64,000 nucleotides of DNA from Sthenelais limicola (Eukaryota; Annelida; Polychaeta; Phyllodocida; Sigalionidae), in the NCBI GenBank assembly GCA_942159475.1, contig OW804100.1:6960127-7024126 (forward strand). The letters run 5' to 3'. Each line of letters opens with the position of its first letter. Position 1 is the first letter of the stretch. Both the position numbers and the translations under genes were made by a program. Under the pieces are notes generated by a model, which was given only the letters and a program-made list of their open reading frames with translations, searched no databases and had not been told where the DNA came from. This document shows, piece after piece, positions 11,869-21,807 of the stretch.

Positions 11869-12980
11869 CTACCAGGATCTGCTGGGATGCTGGAGATGGA
11901 CCGCCGCTCGAGGAAGAGAGTGGGGAGTATACGTCCCTGTAGTAGCAAGAGAAGACTACCTGAAGCAGATGCATCAAGGCCCACTGGGAGGACACCTAGG
12001 AAGGGATAAAACACTGAGAAATTTGCTACCTGCCGGCCTTGCCAACAGAGGAAGCCTCTCATGAAAAGAGAACGAAGCTCGGGGAGAGACCACTGAGAGG
12101 ACGATGGGAGGAGTTCGCCATGGATAATGCAGGTTAATTTCCTGAGACAGAGAGACAGAATCGTTACATCTTAGTGGTGACACACCTATTCTCCAAATGG
12201 ACGGAAGCATGGCCGCTCCAGGACTTTACAGCAAAAACAATAGCTTCAGTACTAGTGACAGAAATAGTATGTACGTTCGGCACTCCCATGATAAGGGAAG
12301 GAACTTTGAATCCAACTTGTTCAAGGAGGTAGCTGAACTCTTGGGAATCTGGAAGACCAGGACTTTCCCCTATCATGCCCAAAGCAATGTTCAAGCAGAA
12401 AAAATAAATCACACCATGGCAAAGATGATGACTGGACTGGTAGATGACCAACATAGAGACTGGGATGAATGGATCCCGTACGTGACAGGATTCTTGCCAA
12501 ACTTCCTAGCCCTATGGAGGGAAGTAAAATGCCGTGGGACGTAGCTTATCAAATCCCAGGAGGACCGTCATCCCAAGGTAGAGAGGAGTATGTAGTAAAT
12601 CGGAAACGGCGACTAGAAGGAGCTCATGCGTTCATTGATGCGTTGGCATTCAAGGCCATTAGGACCATGCGGCTGAGGCAGTGATCAGTACACAAAATAG
12701 ACGCTATACACGGAGAGCAAGAGTGTGTCGATTTTCCAACCCATCAAACGAGCTGGTCGCTCGCCAAAACTCCAAAAATTCTGGACAGGGCCATGGACAG
12801 TCATTGAAGTACTCAACAACATGATCCACCGGGTACAGTGGGGAAGAAAGAAAAAGGTGGTGCATGGCGATATCATGAAAGCTGCACATGGCCAGCGCAT
12901 CGTGCATCCTATAACCACGAGCGGCGAAGTCGGCCAAGCGCGGAATTTTCCCTCCCTGCCTCGGATCACAACATCAACAT
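11869..12980 (+). pseudogene. Ty3/gypsy integrase relic
   Basis: Read across several frames, this segment follows the order of a Ty3/gypsy integrase. First comes the H-H-C-C zinc-binding region (GPLGGHLGRDKTLRN near 11970, then QQRKP). Next is the catalytic core (LFSKWTEAWPLQDFTAKT near 12190, then RNFESNLFKEVAELLGI, DQHRDWDEWIPYV). The post-integrase region follows (FWTGPWTVIEVLNN, VVHGD). In-frame stops and at least three frame changes show it is dead. No LTR, protease or reverse transcriptase is present, so it is only the 3' part of pol. Confidence 0.8.
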
Positions 12981-13034
12981 CAACATCACTCAGCTGGTTG
13001 ATATTCCTAGGCTTGTTTCTTGACTTTCCATTCT

Positions 13035-13415
13035 AAATTTTTTTTTTATTTTTTTTTTATTGGCAGTACAGATACATCCCACAGGCTCACCGGGGGCGAT
13101 GTTCCACCCATGCTGCCTTAGAGTTATTACTTATTGGGTAATCATGCATGTGTTAGTATACTCTCTTAGGGGTTAAAGGTATTCAGAGGGGGTGTGGGAT
13201 AGCCAGAGGCGCGATGCATCCTGGAGGGCTACTGACTAAGTGTCTCATAATATTTTTAAAGATCCGTTTCATTCTGATTAGCTAGAGTCAAGAATTTCAT
13301 ACGTTTCTTTAGATCGTCTAAGTTAAGTTTTCTAATGTCTGGTGTCAATTCGTTCCATCTCAAGGCCATTTGATATGAGAATGTTCTATGATCGCATTCA
13401 GCAGTTGGTCGTCAC
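13035..13415 (-). mobile_element. 5'-truncated LINE, 3' end only
   Basis: On the minus strand about 35 codons from 13400 downwards read FSYQMALRWNELTPDIRKLN and end with a stop near 13260. The arrangement 'F-Y-A-x-x-WNxLP-x-x-I' is the standard C-terminus of many LINE ORF2 proteins. The lower-coordinate end is a T-rich tract at 13035-13062, the reverse of a poly(A) tail. The copy therefore retains only the last codons and the 3' untranslated region. It lies directly upstream of the Ngaro-type element. Confidence 0.65.
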
Positions 13416-13504
13416 ATCTCTATTGTGTCCGCATCCTGTCGGCGCGTCGGGTATCTTGTCGCCATCGATCTATCATTATTATTTGTGTTCTTCTTTCCTA
13501 ATAT

Positions 13505-13671
13505 TGGGGTAGGAATTATCCAAGGGATAATTCCTCCTCATTGGACCGGAACTCAGGAGGCGATGAACTCTCCCACGCTGGAGGTGGGACCGGAAGGGTC
13601 AGAGCACACGCCCTGTGCTCATCCTCACTCCTCCACTGACCACACACTAGAGAAGACGTGGTGAAAATCTT
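13505..13671 (+). repeat. Split direct repeat A1
   Basis: Begins tggggtaggaattatcc and ends gtggtgaaaatctt. Matches 18696-18862 at a constant offset of 5191, differing at about one base (cgccctgtgctc here, cgccccgtgctc in A2). It is the 5' end of the element. Confidence 0.92.
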
Positions 13672-13740
13672 AGACGCAACTCCAGGCCCCCCTTCCCCTC
13701 GATGCGGACCCGTCCAAAAGGCAAGGTCGACTATAGAGCC

Positions 13741-15102
13741 ATGGCTGACGCTGAACCCACTAAGAAAACTCCCAAGAAGAAGGCAAAGGGTAGAGGCAGA
13801 GGAGGACGCCGTAGGCCAGTGACCGATGGAAAACATCCACATCTCCCCATCATGGAGGACGGGTCCTCCAACGAGGAAGAGGGCCAAGAGCATCAGCACG
13901 ACACGCCGCCCCAGGTTAAGCTTAACCTCGGGGACTCCCCAACTGAAGAGGAACTAACAAAGCCTCCTCAAAGAGCAGCTCCAGAGCAACACGGATCTAT
14001 TCCCCTCGGCAAGAAGGCTGTGTCTTCTCTTTGTCATGCTCTGAAACACGTAGCAAAAGCAGGAACACCAACACGTGCACGCACCCACGCTTCCTCCAGA
14101 ACACGTGTCTCTACAAAACTTCAACGGTCTCCCAGGCACAAGCCCAAGCGCAAGCGCCGCAAGCCTGCAACCTCCGAGAGTGATTCCAGCTCCTCGGCAT
14201 CTCCTTCTACCTCTTCCACTGATTCATCCAGCAGTGACTCCAGCCCTGAGAGAAAAAGAAAGAGGAAGAGAAAGACACATAGACGCAAGCAGACTAAGCG
14301 CCTAGCACTTCACCAGCGACACCCCTATCGCGGGAGGTCCCGCTCCTCCTCCTCCTCCTCCTCCAGCGATGAAGACGAGAGGCTCCGAGGCCCGAAACAC
14401 CTCAAGCGTACCTACCGCCATCACAAGCTGGCATCACGAGCACTTCACCGCCAGTATGGAGCTTCATCGAGATCAAAAGGTAAACTACAGCTTTATGTCA
14501 GCCCTGAGACCTCCCTCCCCCCAGACATGGCTGCTCGTCTCAAACGGGAAAAACGAGACCTCTCTATCGCAGAATACTTCTGTGGCTTTTCCCTCTGGGC
14601 AATGTCTAGAGCAAAATCTGGATCGTCATTACAATATATGCTTCAACACCTGTCTGAGGTGGCAGAGGATGCCTCTACTAGGCCTTGGACAGGTACCTTA
14701 AGCTGGTCCCAGACAGTGGTGGACCACCTTCTCGACAAAAGGATAACTTGGAAGGACTTCCACTTCCTACAGCAGCAACGTGCCCGACTTAGCTGGAGCT
14801 CACCTCAGACCATCGACCTCAGCATCTCCAAGAAGTCGGGTACATACCGCTCACCGTGCACCCCGTACAACTCTGAGGAGTGCACCCGCACCGAATCACA
14901 CACAGAGGGAAGTACTACTCTACTTCATTGTTGTGGCTGGTGTTTCTACAACACAAAAAACAAGGAATTCTCCCACTCGGCCCGCAACTGCAACAATAGG
15001 AAGGCAAGGGAAAACGGAGGCAATACCACTCAGCCCAAGCCTAAACGTGAGTGGCAGCGCACTAATACCAGTGACTCTGCCACTACCAAGCCAAAAAACT
15101 AG
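13741..15102 (+). CDS. Gag-like ORF1 of the Ngaro-type element
   Basis: This frame encodes the presumed RNA-binding and particle-forming protein. I chose the ATG at 13741 because its context (gccATGG) is strong and the second element at 37.5 kb keeps the same Met-Ala; the frame is also open from an ATG at 13702 (466 residues). The N-terminus is highly basic (KKTPKKKAKGRGRGGRRR). An acidic segment follows, then Ser/Arg-rich tracts. The C-terminal third has a conserved Cys/His cluster, including EECTRTESH and HCCGWCFYNTKNKEFSH ending in NCNN, a likely zinc-binding site. The decayed copy at 40841-41216 keeps the same Cys and His residues. The stop lies 89 bp upstream of the first ATG of the RT frame, which is in a different frame. 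Confidence 0.75.
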   Translation: MADAEPTKKTPKKKAKGRGRGGRRRPVTDGKHPHLPIMEDGSSNEEEGQEHQHDTPPQVKLNLGDSPTEEELTKPPQRAAPEQHGSIPLGKKAVSSLCHALKHVAKAGTPTRARTHASSRTRVSTKLQRSPRHKPKRKRRKPATSESDSSSSASPSTSSTDSSSSDSSPERKRKRKRKTHRRKQTKRLALHQRHPYRGRSRSSSSSSSSDEDERLRGPKHLKRTYRHHKLASRALHRQYGASSRSKGKLQLYVSPETSLPPDMAARLKREKRDLSIAEYFCGFSLWAMSRAKSGSSLQYMLQHLSEVAEDASTRPWTGTLSWSQTVVDHLLDKRITWKDFHFLQQQRARLSWSSPQTIDLSISKKSGTYRSPCTPYNSEECTRTESHTEGSTTLLHCCGWCFYNTKNKEFSHSARNCNNRKARENGGNTTQPKPKREWQRTNTSDSATTKPKN

Positions 15103-15191
15103 CCGCCTTCCCCGAAGGCAACCCCGGGGATACTACTAAAAGTGAGTTGCAAACCTTATATTATACACCCAATAATTGTGACACCCAACAA

Positions 15192-17510
15192 ATGCTTTAC
15201 TTGCCATCAGAAGTTAAAACATCGCTGTCTACCATTTCCAACACGTCCGCCATTGCCGGAAGCCCATCATTCAACACTGCATACCCGGATGTAAACAACA
15301 AAGATGGCGCCCATACTTCCGGCAAGGCATACAAACAGCATCTTGACACTGATCTTTGCCTCACTACTCCCATGAATAACAACTTTGAGAGGAATAACTT
15401 ACATAACTCAACAAACACTGACTTTACCACTAGTACAAACCACGATGAGTGCCCTATAGCATCAGGTTTCGCCGCTTGTGGGGAAAAACCAGACACTACG
15501 CCCCGCGCATACACTCGTAAACCATCGGCGGCAGCCACCAACCCAAATAGGATGGGCTTTGCCACTGATAGTGATAAACATGAATCTCAACTGGTACAGC
15601 AGACGCCCCTGACCAGTCCAAAACAGAAAGACACTAACATTCCCATTACAGGTATGATAAACCATACTGAATCGGACATTCATACACCATTAGGTGCCGA
15701 CCACTGTATACCAGATGATGCTTCTGACGAACATTCTTATATACACGGTCTGTCACTAGTAAACACTAGGATCTCAGACGAGACTCCGCCCCCGAATTTG
15801 AACTTTGACAACTACGCTAGGTGGCCGTACCCTGCACTGGTCCTCCCGGAGGACATGGCCTCCATATACGAAAAGGTTAGGGCCCATGGCCTCCCCAACT
15901 GGAGAGGCGCAAAGGTGAGGCTCGACTCTATACTAAACATCGAATCATGGAGAAAGTACTCGACCTCCCACCAGGATGACGACACCATAATCAACGGTAT
16001 AATGTTTGGGTTCCCTCTACAATACACTGGAGGCCCAACCACCCAACCAAACACTGTGAGTAATCACCCATCAGCACTTGCTTTCCCTACTCACATAAGT
16101 GACTATATAAACACCGAATGTAAACTGAATGCAATGGCAGGCCCATTTAATACACAACCATTTGTCCCTTGGTGCCACACCAGCCCCCTCATGACCAGGC
16201 CTAAATCGGACCCAGGGAAGAGAAGGATAATAGTGGATTTGTCCTTCCCTGACGGGGGAATTAATGCCTGGGTTGCTAAGAACTACTTCAACTGCACCCC
16301 AGCTAGCCATAACCTTCCAACTGTATCCATGGCTGCTAAGATCATTGGTAACCTAGGATCCGACAACGTCTCAATGGCAGTGTTAGACCTTTCTCGCGCA
16401 TACAGACATTTCCAAGTGTGTCCCATGGACTGGCCCCTTATGGGCATCCATCACGCAGGGAGCACATACATCGACAAGTCCCTCCCCTTCGGTGCCAGGA
16501 TGTCCTCATACATCATGCAAATGGCTGCATCCTACATCGTCAGGGCCCTGGCATCGGAGGGAATCATCTCCCTGATGTACTTGGACGACTTGATACTGCT
16601 ATCCCACTCCTCTCAGGAATTAGCAGTAAAATTCAAGAGAGCACAACAACTACTCTCTGAACTAGGACTGAAGGTAGCCAGTGAAAAGACACAACCACCG
16701 TCCCACACAGTCACATGGCTTGGTATCATAATGGACACAAGAACCAACACCCTATCCATACCTCCCGCAAAATTGACAGAGATCAAAATATGTTTGGCTA
16801 ATGCTGCCAATAAGCGGGTCCTATCAACAAAAAACATGCAGAGCATAGTTGGCAGGATTGCACACCTAGCCAAGGCTGTGTCACCTGCAACGCTATTTAT
16901 GCAGAGACTACTAGATGCCCTAAGGAAAGCCAAAGGTGGCCCTGTATTTGTATCATCCTTAGTACAGGCGGACCTGAGGTGGTTTAACCACTTCCTAGAG
17001 GCCTACAATGGCATTTCTATCATCCCCAGAGAGGTAGTATCGAAGACACTGTGGGCAGACGCGTGCCTTACAGGCGGCGGTGCTACCAACGGGGCAGCCT
17101 TCTACGGGCATCAACTCGGACACAACATCACCAAAGGCCGCAGCATAAATCACCTGGAGGCAAACAACTGTGTTGCTGCAGCCCGCCTCCTAACCAACTC
17201 GACTGACAGGGGAAAAACGGTCAGAATTTGCTGCGACAATCAGGCGGCCATAGAGGCCTTCAAAGGGGGCAAGCCGAAAGACCTCACACTTGCTGCTTGT
17301 GCGAGGGCCCTATGGTACCTGTCGGCAGAGAGAGAGATAATCTTCCACTATGCCCATATCCCTGGGGTATTAATGGATCTCCCTGATGCTCTCTCTCATG
17401 CCCACACATCTAAAACTCATGCCTCCAAGGCCCAATCTCTTGTTGCTCAATTCAACCTAACCCCTGTGAAAGTGTGTGATAGTGATTTTGACATCTCCCG
17501 TTTCTTCTAG
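15192..17510 (+). CDS. Reverse transcriptase-RNase H ORF2 of the Ngaro-type element
   Basis: The enzyme copies element RNA to DNA. The first ATG is at 15192 (772 residues); the frame is open from 15147, and residue numbers below count from 15147. Residues 1-200 are a poorly conserved Ser/Thr/Asn-rich region. RT spans roughly 320-560: MAVLDLSRAYRHF (first catalytic Asp, about 413), LPFGARMSS, and the active-site box MYLDDLILL with YLDD at 478-481. RNase H follows: WADAC (Asp about 637), HLEANN (Glu about 671), CCDNQA (Asp about 697) and DLPDALS (about 744). All catalytic acids are present and the frame is uninterrupted. The stop TAG at 17508 follows a pyrimidine-rich run. Confidence 0.85.
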   Translation: MLYLPSEVKTSLSTISNTSAIAGSPSFNTAYPDVNNKDGAHTSGKAYKQHLDTDLCLTTPMNNNFERNNLHNSTNTDFTTSTNHDECPIASGFAACGEKPDTTPRAYTRKPSAAATNPNRMGFATDSDKHESQLVQQTPLTSPKQKDTNIPITGMINHTESDIHTPLGADHCIPDDASDEHSYIHGLSLVNTRISDETPPPNLNFDNYARWPYPALVLPEDMASIYEKVRAHGLPNWRGAKVRLDSILNIESWRKYSTSHQDDDTIINGIMFGFPLQYTGGPTTQPNTVSNHPSALAFPTHISDYINTECKLNAMAGPFNTQPFVPWCHTSPLMTRPKSDPGKRRIIVDLSFPDGGINAWVAKNYFNCTPASHNLPTVSMAAKIIGNLGSDNVSMAVLDLSRAYRHFQVCPMDWPLMGIHHAGSTYIDKSLPFGARMSSYIMQMAASYIVRALASEGIISLMYLDDLILLSHSSQELAVKFKRAQQLLSELGLKVASEKTQPPSHTVTWLGIIMDTRTNTLSIPPAKLTEIKICLANAANKRVLSTKNMQSIVGRIAHLAKAVSPATLFMQRLLDALRKAKGGPVFVSSLVQADLRWFNHFLEAYNGISIIPREVVSKTLWADACLTGGGATNGAAFYGHQLGHNITKGRSINHLEANNCVAAARLLTNSTDRGKTVRICCDNQAAIEAFKGGKPKDLTLAACARALWYLSAEREIIFHYAHIPGVLMDLPDALSHAHTSKTHASKAQSLVAQFNLTPVKVCDSDFDISRFF

Positions 17511-17512
17511 GC

Positions 17513-18467
17513 CGACGACAACAAGCGCTAGCAGCATTGTCAACAGCTAGAAGGAAGGAGGCACACCGACCGGGCACCAACGCCAATAGAACATCTGCAG
17601 TAAGGCTCTATCTCTCCTTCTGCCTGGCCTTGGGGATCGAGTACGACAAACCTACCCCAGATATGCTGGTACTTGGAATACCTGGCGCAGAACCAGCTGG
17701 CCCCAGGTACAATAATAAACAACATCTCGTCTATCAGGACATTCTTTAAGATGGCCCGCATAGACTCCGCCCCACTATATGACTACCACGTGACCCTGGG
17801 TCTCAAGGGTATTCAGCTGGCTATACGCCACATACCTAAGCCCAAGGAGGGCGTGTCCCCAAAGATGCTGCGACGCTGTATCGACGCCCTGCAATCATCC
17901 AAACTTCGCACCCCGCTCTCAGCAGCCATAATCCTCATGTTTATGGCCTTCTTGAGGCAATCTAACCTCTTCCCTAAGACAGTCACCTCATATGACCCCA
18001 CTAGACACCTCTGCCTCTCTGATATCACACTCCAAGACGACGGTGTAAAGGTGGCTCTGAAATGGAGCAAAACTATGCAGTCATCGCGCACATCCACTAT
18101 AATATTTCTCCCTCATAAACCCGGAGATCCTATATGCCCCAGGAGAGCTCTGGCTAGAGTCATCAGAAGGTCACAGGGCCATTCCCCGAAGGCCCCAGTC
18201 TTTAGGTTTAGGGATGGGAACCCCCTTACCATAGGCTTCATGCGCAAGGAGTGGGCCAACCTCGTAGAGAGGGCAGGGTACGACCCCAGGTCATACTCCA
18301 TGCACAGCCTAAGACGTGGTGGCGCTTCATACTCATACCACCAGGGAGGGGCCAACCTGGCTGACATCATGGCCCATGGCACTTGGTCGTCAGATTCAGT
18401 CAGGTCCTACATCAGGCCCAATACCCACAGCAACACATCTGTCCACAACGCCCTGCGGGCACTGTGA
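17513..18467 (+). pseudogene. Tyrosine recombinase of the Ngaro-type element, one frameshift
   Basis: YR would integrate the circular DNA copy. The C-terminal frame (264 residues, open from 17673) carries all catalytic residues: Arg in MAFLRQSNLFP (about 95), Lys in KWSKTMQ (about 131-133), H-x-x-R in HSLRRGG (211-214), His in AHGTW (about 235) and Tyr in RSYIRP (about 246). The N-terminal half lies in another frame (17537-17749). Against the copy at 43.65 kb, the break is equivalent to loss of two bases at about 17655-17663. No ATG opens the N-terminal frame, so expression probably needs readthrough or splicing from the RT frame. Otherwise the gene is intact. Confidence 0.78.
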
Positions 18468-18476
18468 ACTGTGCTT

Positions 18477-18697
18477 GGGATAAATATGTGTTACTGCTGT
18501 TGGGTATACCTACATAAATATATACGTGTAACTCTGTGTGATTGTATACTCCATATGTTCCTCGACTACTACTTAACAACAAGTCAGAGACTGCTTCAGT
18601 GGTGACTGTAACCAGACAATAAATATATATACACTAATTACTCCAAACGGTAATAAATACATCTTAACCGACTTCTGTGAGTTTTCGTTGTTTAATG
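18477..18697 (+). repeat. Split direct repeat B1
   Basis: Begins gggataaatatgtgttactg and ends gttttcgttgtttaatg. It matches 18919-19139 at an offset of 442, with one difference seen (gtgactgtaa against gtgattgtaa). It includes AATAAA words that could serve polyadenylation. Runs directly into A2. Confidence 0.9.
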
Positions 18698-18862
18698 GGG
18701 TAGGAATTATCCAAGGGATAATTCCTCCTCATTGGACCGGAACTCAGGAGGCGATGAACTCTCCCACGCTGGAGGTGGGACCGGAAGGGTCAGAGCACAC
18801 GCCCCGTGCTCATCCTCACTCCTCCACTGACCACACACTAGAGAAGACGTGGTGAAAATCTT
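18696..18862 (+). repeat. Split direct repeat A2
   Basis: Copy of A1, immediately after B1; the shared 'tg' is counted in both. The B1/A2 junction corresponds to the B2/A1 junction expected in a circle. Confidence 0.92.
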
Positions 18863-18918
18863 CCCACCCACCTCCCTTAAACTCTATCTTCTAATAATTC
18901 ATCATTATCATTCTTTAG

Positions 18919-19139
18919 GGGATAAATATGTGTTACTGCTGTTGGGTATACCTACATAAATATATACGTGTAACTCTGTGTGATTGTATACTCCATATGT
19001 TCCTCGACTACTACTTAACAACAAGTCAGAGACTGCTTCAGTGGTGATTGTAACCAGACAATAAATATATATACACTAATTACTCCAAACGGTAATAAAT
19101 ACATCTTAACCGACTTCTGTGAGTTTTCGTTGTTTAATG
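18919..19139 (+). repeat. Split direct repeat B2
   Basis: Copy of B1; its last base marks the 3' end of the element. Sequence after it (tgagaagatatc) is unrelated to A1. Confidence 0.9.
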
Positions 19140-19754
19140 TGAGAAGATATCTCTGCCGATTTTTTATTGTCATAATCTTGTATTTTCTGTGTAATTCCAG
19201 TCTCCCAATTTGGAGTCCACTTCTTGTTGCGCATATTGGCATAATGTACATTCAAGTAGCACAATTTACATGTTTACTATTACTATTCTTTTATAGATCA
19301 CATAACATACAATGCACTTCTAGTTTCTACATAATGTCTTACAATCATTCCCTTTGCGTTTATTTTATAGAGATAATATTATCTATCCTATAATACCAGA
19401 ATGTTAACCGGTTGATTTTGTTAGTTTTATCATCTTCATATATGATTATCAACTTCCATATTTTGAAACTAGAAGAAGTACTAGAAGGGTTTCTCACAGG
19501 AGCAAAGAATATATATCAAGGGGCATGACTCATAAGTAAGAACCATTACAAAGCCAAAGTATAAAATGGAGCCCCGAGGGAGTCTCCCTACATATTTTCC
19601 AATACCTTGTTTATGATCTATAGTAACATTTATTTTCTTGGATATTTATACCATGATCTATTTCATCTGTTTTCCAATCATTGGGCGATTACTTGATAAA
19701 GTTCGCTCACGGGTAGAGGTAATAGAGCTAAAAGTGGTTCGAGCCACAGCATAC
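19140..19754. other. Non-coding stretch between Ngaro element and KIF22 exon
   Basis: AT-rich. No further kinesin exon was recognised here on the minus strand, although the motor domain should continue in this direction. Confidence 0.4.
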
Positions 19755-19882
19755 CCGCTTCTGTTGGCCTATAGGCGAATACAGATGCATTCTTCCCGTT
19801 GACGACCTGTGTAAGAATAGGCTTCACATTGTCGTCATAAACATTCTTCTGTGAGGCGTCATCTCCATAAACAGCTGAAAAC
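19755..19882 (-). CDS. KIF22: KIF22-like kinesin, motor-domain exon with altered P-loop
   Basis: Acceptor tttttggcag precedes the exon and donor GCGG/GTATGC closes it. Spliced to the upstream exon in phase, it encodes FSAVYGDDASQKNVYDDNVK, then a stretch ending NGKNASVFAY. This is the kinesin core up to the nucleotide pocket and resembles vertebrate KIF22 (chromokinesin Kid, which moves chromosome arms on spindle microtubules) more than other kinesins I know. The P-loop should read GPTGAGKT; here it is RPTEAG before the intron, so two glycines are replaced by Arg and Glu. Both fit single G-to-A changes. Such a motor should not bind ATP. No later exon was found. Confidence 0.72.
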
Positions 19883-20155
19883 CTGCCAAAAAAACAGACA
19901 AAAATATACAACTTTTTACAAGTTAGGGGGATTTATTCAAGAAGACCATATAGAAAAGTAGAACGAATATATAACGAAATATACATTCGGCAATTAAGAT
20001 TGATTTACAAACTTTCTCAGACTTCTGCACTGCATGCGTTTCGATCTCCTTAGGATTGCATTCTTAGTTAACATCGATCAAAAACTAAATATACTTTTTG
20101 TCATAGAATTTTGTTCTTTTTCTACAAAAATGTTGGTCTGGGATTTTTGACTTAC

Positions 20156-20337
20156 TCATAATGCAGTGCTTCTTCAGTGTTCCTATGATTCAAGGTTTGT
20201 AATGTTTTGGAGTCTATTACTTGTACCCATGGACGATCCTCTGCCTGTAATGTTGGACGTACACGGACCACGACCTTCACTTTGCTGGTGTGATCCTTGT
20301 GCTTTTGATTATCCATTTAGAAGGGTTGGCTCCATAT
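20156..20337 (-). CDS. KIF22: KIF22-like kinesin, first coding exon
   Basis: The exon follows an acceptor (ttattgtttcag) and ends at donor TATGA/GTAAGT. The coding part starts at the ATG at 20314-20316, just after an in-frame TAA, giving MDNQKHKDHTSK followed by VKVVVRVRP, the first beta strand of a kinesin motor, and ends EEALHYE. The last codon is completed by the next exon (GA|G), so the splice is in phase. In human KIF22 the same order VRVAVRLRP, then 'SLEI', then 'YQFDAFYGE' is found. Residues before the strand are few, as expected for a motor at the N-terminus. Confidence 0.75.
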
Positions 20338-20476
20338 CTGAAACAATAAGAAAAGATGAAACCGAGTAAAATCTTAATCATAAATGTATCCCTAGATATA
20401 CCTTGGTCAGTGGAACAAGATTTAAATAATAATAGGCGTAGGCTACAGATCTGGTGAAATATAACCAATAGCCCAC

Positions 20477-20560
20477 CTGCGCGGCGGCCATCTTGAATTT
20501 CGGTCGCGCAAAGGATTGTGGGAGCTGGAGTATTGCACGCACCATTGCACACGGTGCGTC
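20477..20560 (-). promoter_or_regulatory. Probable KIF22 promoter and 5' untranslated exon
   Basis: A CpG-rich patch in AT-rich surroundings reads, on the minus strand, gcgcgaccgaaattcaagat then ggccgccgcgcag/GTGGGC. It could be a short first exon with a good donor, spliced to 20337. Its ATG would open only a very short frame ending before the main ATG. An AAGATGGCCGCC word resembles the YY1 site common in promoters, but similar words occur in repeats here. Confidence 0.35.
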
Positions 20561-21807
20561 AAGCGGTGACCATAAATTGTAGCCTTTGGTAGACATTGCA
20601 ATGAGATCCATGGGTAAACCTGTTGTTTTCCTGGATGTTATGATAATAACAAATTGCTACGGGGGTATTTTTTCCTGAAAAAATATATTCTCCACCATAT
20701 AATCCTAAAAAATAACATTCACGCTAAAATATTAAGGGATCTTGAGTCCAAAACGTGATGCAAGTTTATTTTTGCATAGGAATAGCATTGCATAGAAATT
20801 AGAATATATCACAAATAAATATGTGCTATGTGTACAACCATGGGCTTATACCCCCTACACACCTAGATCTTATATTCATTAAAATCTCAAGATTATCACA
20901 GTTTCAAATGAGATCCCAGTTTTTATTCAAATCTGATTCAGGCCCATTGGTATAAGCTCTATAGCCTACATAGGACGACTTGGCCTATGTCTTCCCAAAA
21001 TGATTGGGACATTAGCGGGAAGGGAAGCATATGGGGAATTTGTGTGTCACCGTTCATTATCATGAAAAAACAAATATTCATGTAATTATGCATTTGAACT
21101 GATCTAGAATTGGAAAATATTGTTTTGGAATATTTGTGTCGCCGTTACGACATACATTAGCTTCAAAGGAATACAATTTCCCTAAACCATTAATATTACT
21201 TAGCATTTAGGTTTTGAGGAGGGATGATGCACATGTACTTGCATTTCGGTGAATATAAAAGTTATTAGCCCATGACGTTTATGAACCCTTTTATTCACCC
21301 AAATAAAATGTATTGAATTGATATGGGAATGTTTTATGTCGCGTTACAACATGTAGAATAACTCCCATATTTAAAATGAAATATTTTTATGCAATTTCCC
21401 CTTTTCTAGTAATTGTTTAGGTCTGCCCGAATCTGGTAAAAGACTTGGATAAGGATAAATACAAATGTTGCTGAATCGGGGGGGGGGGGGGGGGCGTTAT
21501 GGGGGAAGTGTCTAGATACAAATTATTACCAGTTATGGACTAGGTTAGATGTACGTCCTACAAGGGGTAGACCTTAAGAGGGGTATAGCCTATTAACCTT
21601 GAAATATAAAACGTTCTTTCCTAAATGATATGATACCACTTATAGACCTAAAAATTATGTATAGAAAAGGAAGCTTAAAAAGGTAATATACATTGAGAGA
21701 ATATAATTCAGTTATTTTGTGTTAATCGAAATTCATGTAATAACCTAGAAATAGTCTCACATTCACAATCATTACAGTTATACTCTAAATAGTCCAGTCA
21801 ATTTATG
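20561..21807. other. Non-coding stretch
   Basis: AT-rich with a 14-bp G-run near 21480. No coding frame or structured repeat recognised. Confidence 0.45.

Larger units (their letters stand above)
13505..19139 (+). mobile_element. Ngaro-type tyrosine-recombinase retrotransposon, nearly intact
   Basis: The element shows the split direct repeat layout A1 - gag - RT/RNase H - YR - B1 - A2 - B2 that defines the Ngaro/PAT branch of DIRS-order elements. A1 (13505-13671) and A2 (18696-18862) match over 167 bp with one difference seen. B1 (18477-18697) and B2 (18919-19139) match over 221 bp with one difference seen. B1 runs straight into A2, reproducing the junction a circular intermediate would have. 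A 56-bp spacer separates A2 and B2. No methyltransferase domain was found, which argues against DIRS1 proper. The near-identity of the repeats points to a recent insertion. Confidence 0.88.

Noticed and set aside
13516..13899. 127-codon minus-strand frame over the Ngaro 5' end
   Set aside because: It is antisense to A1 and gag; the coding strand has the real gene.
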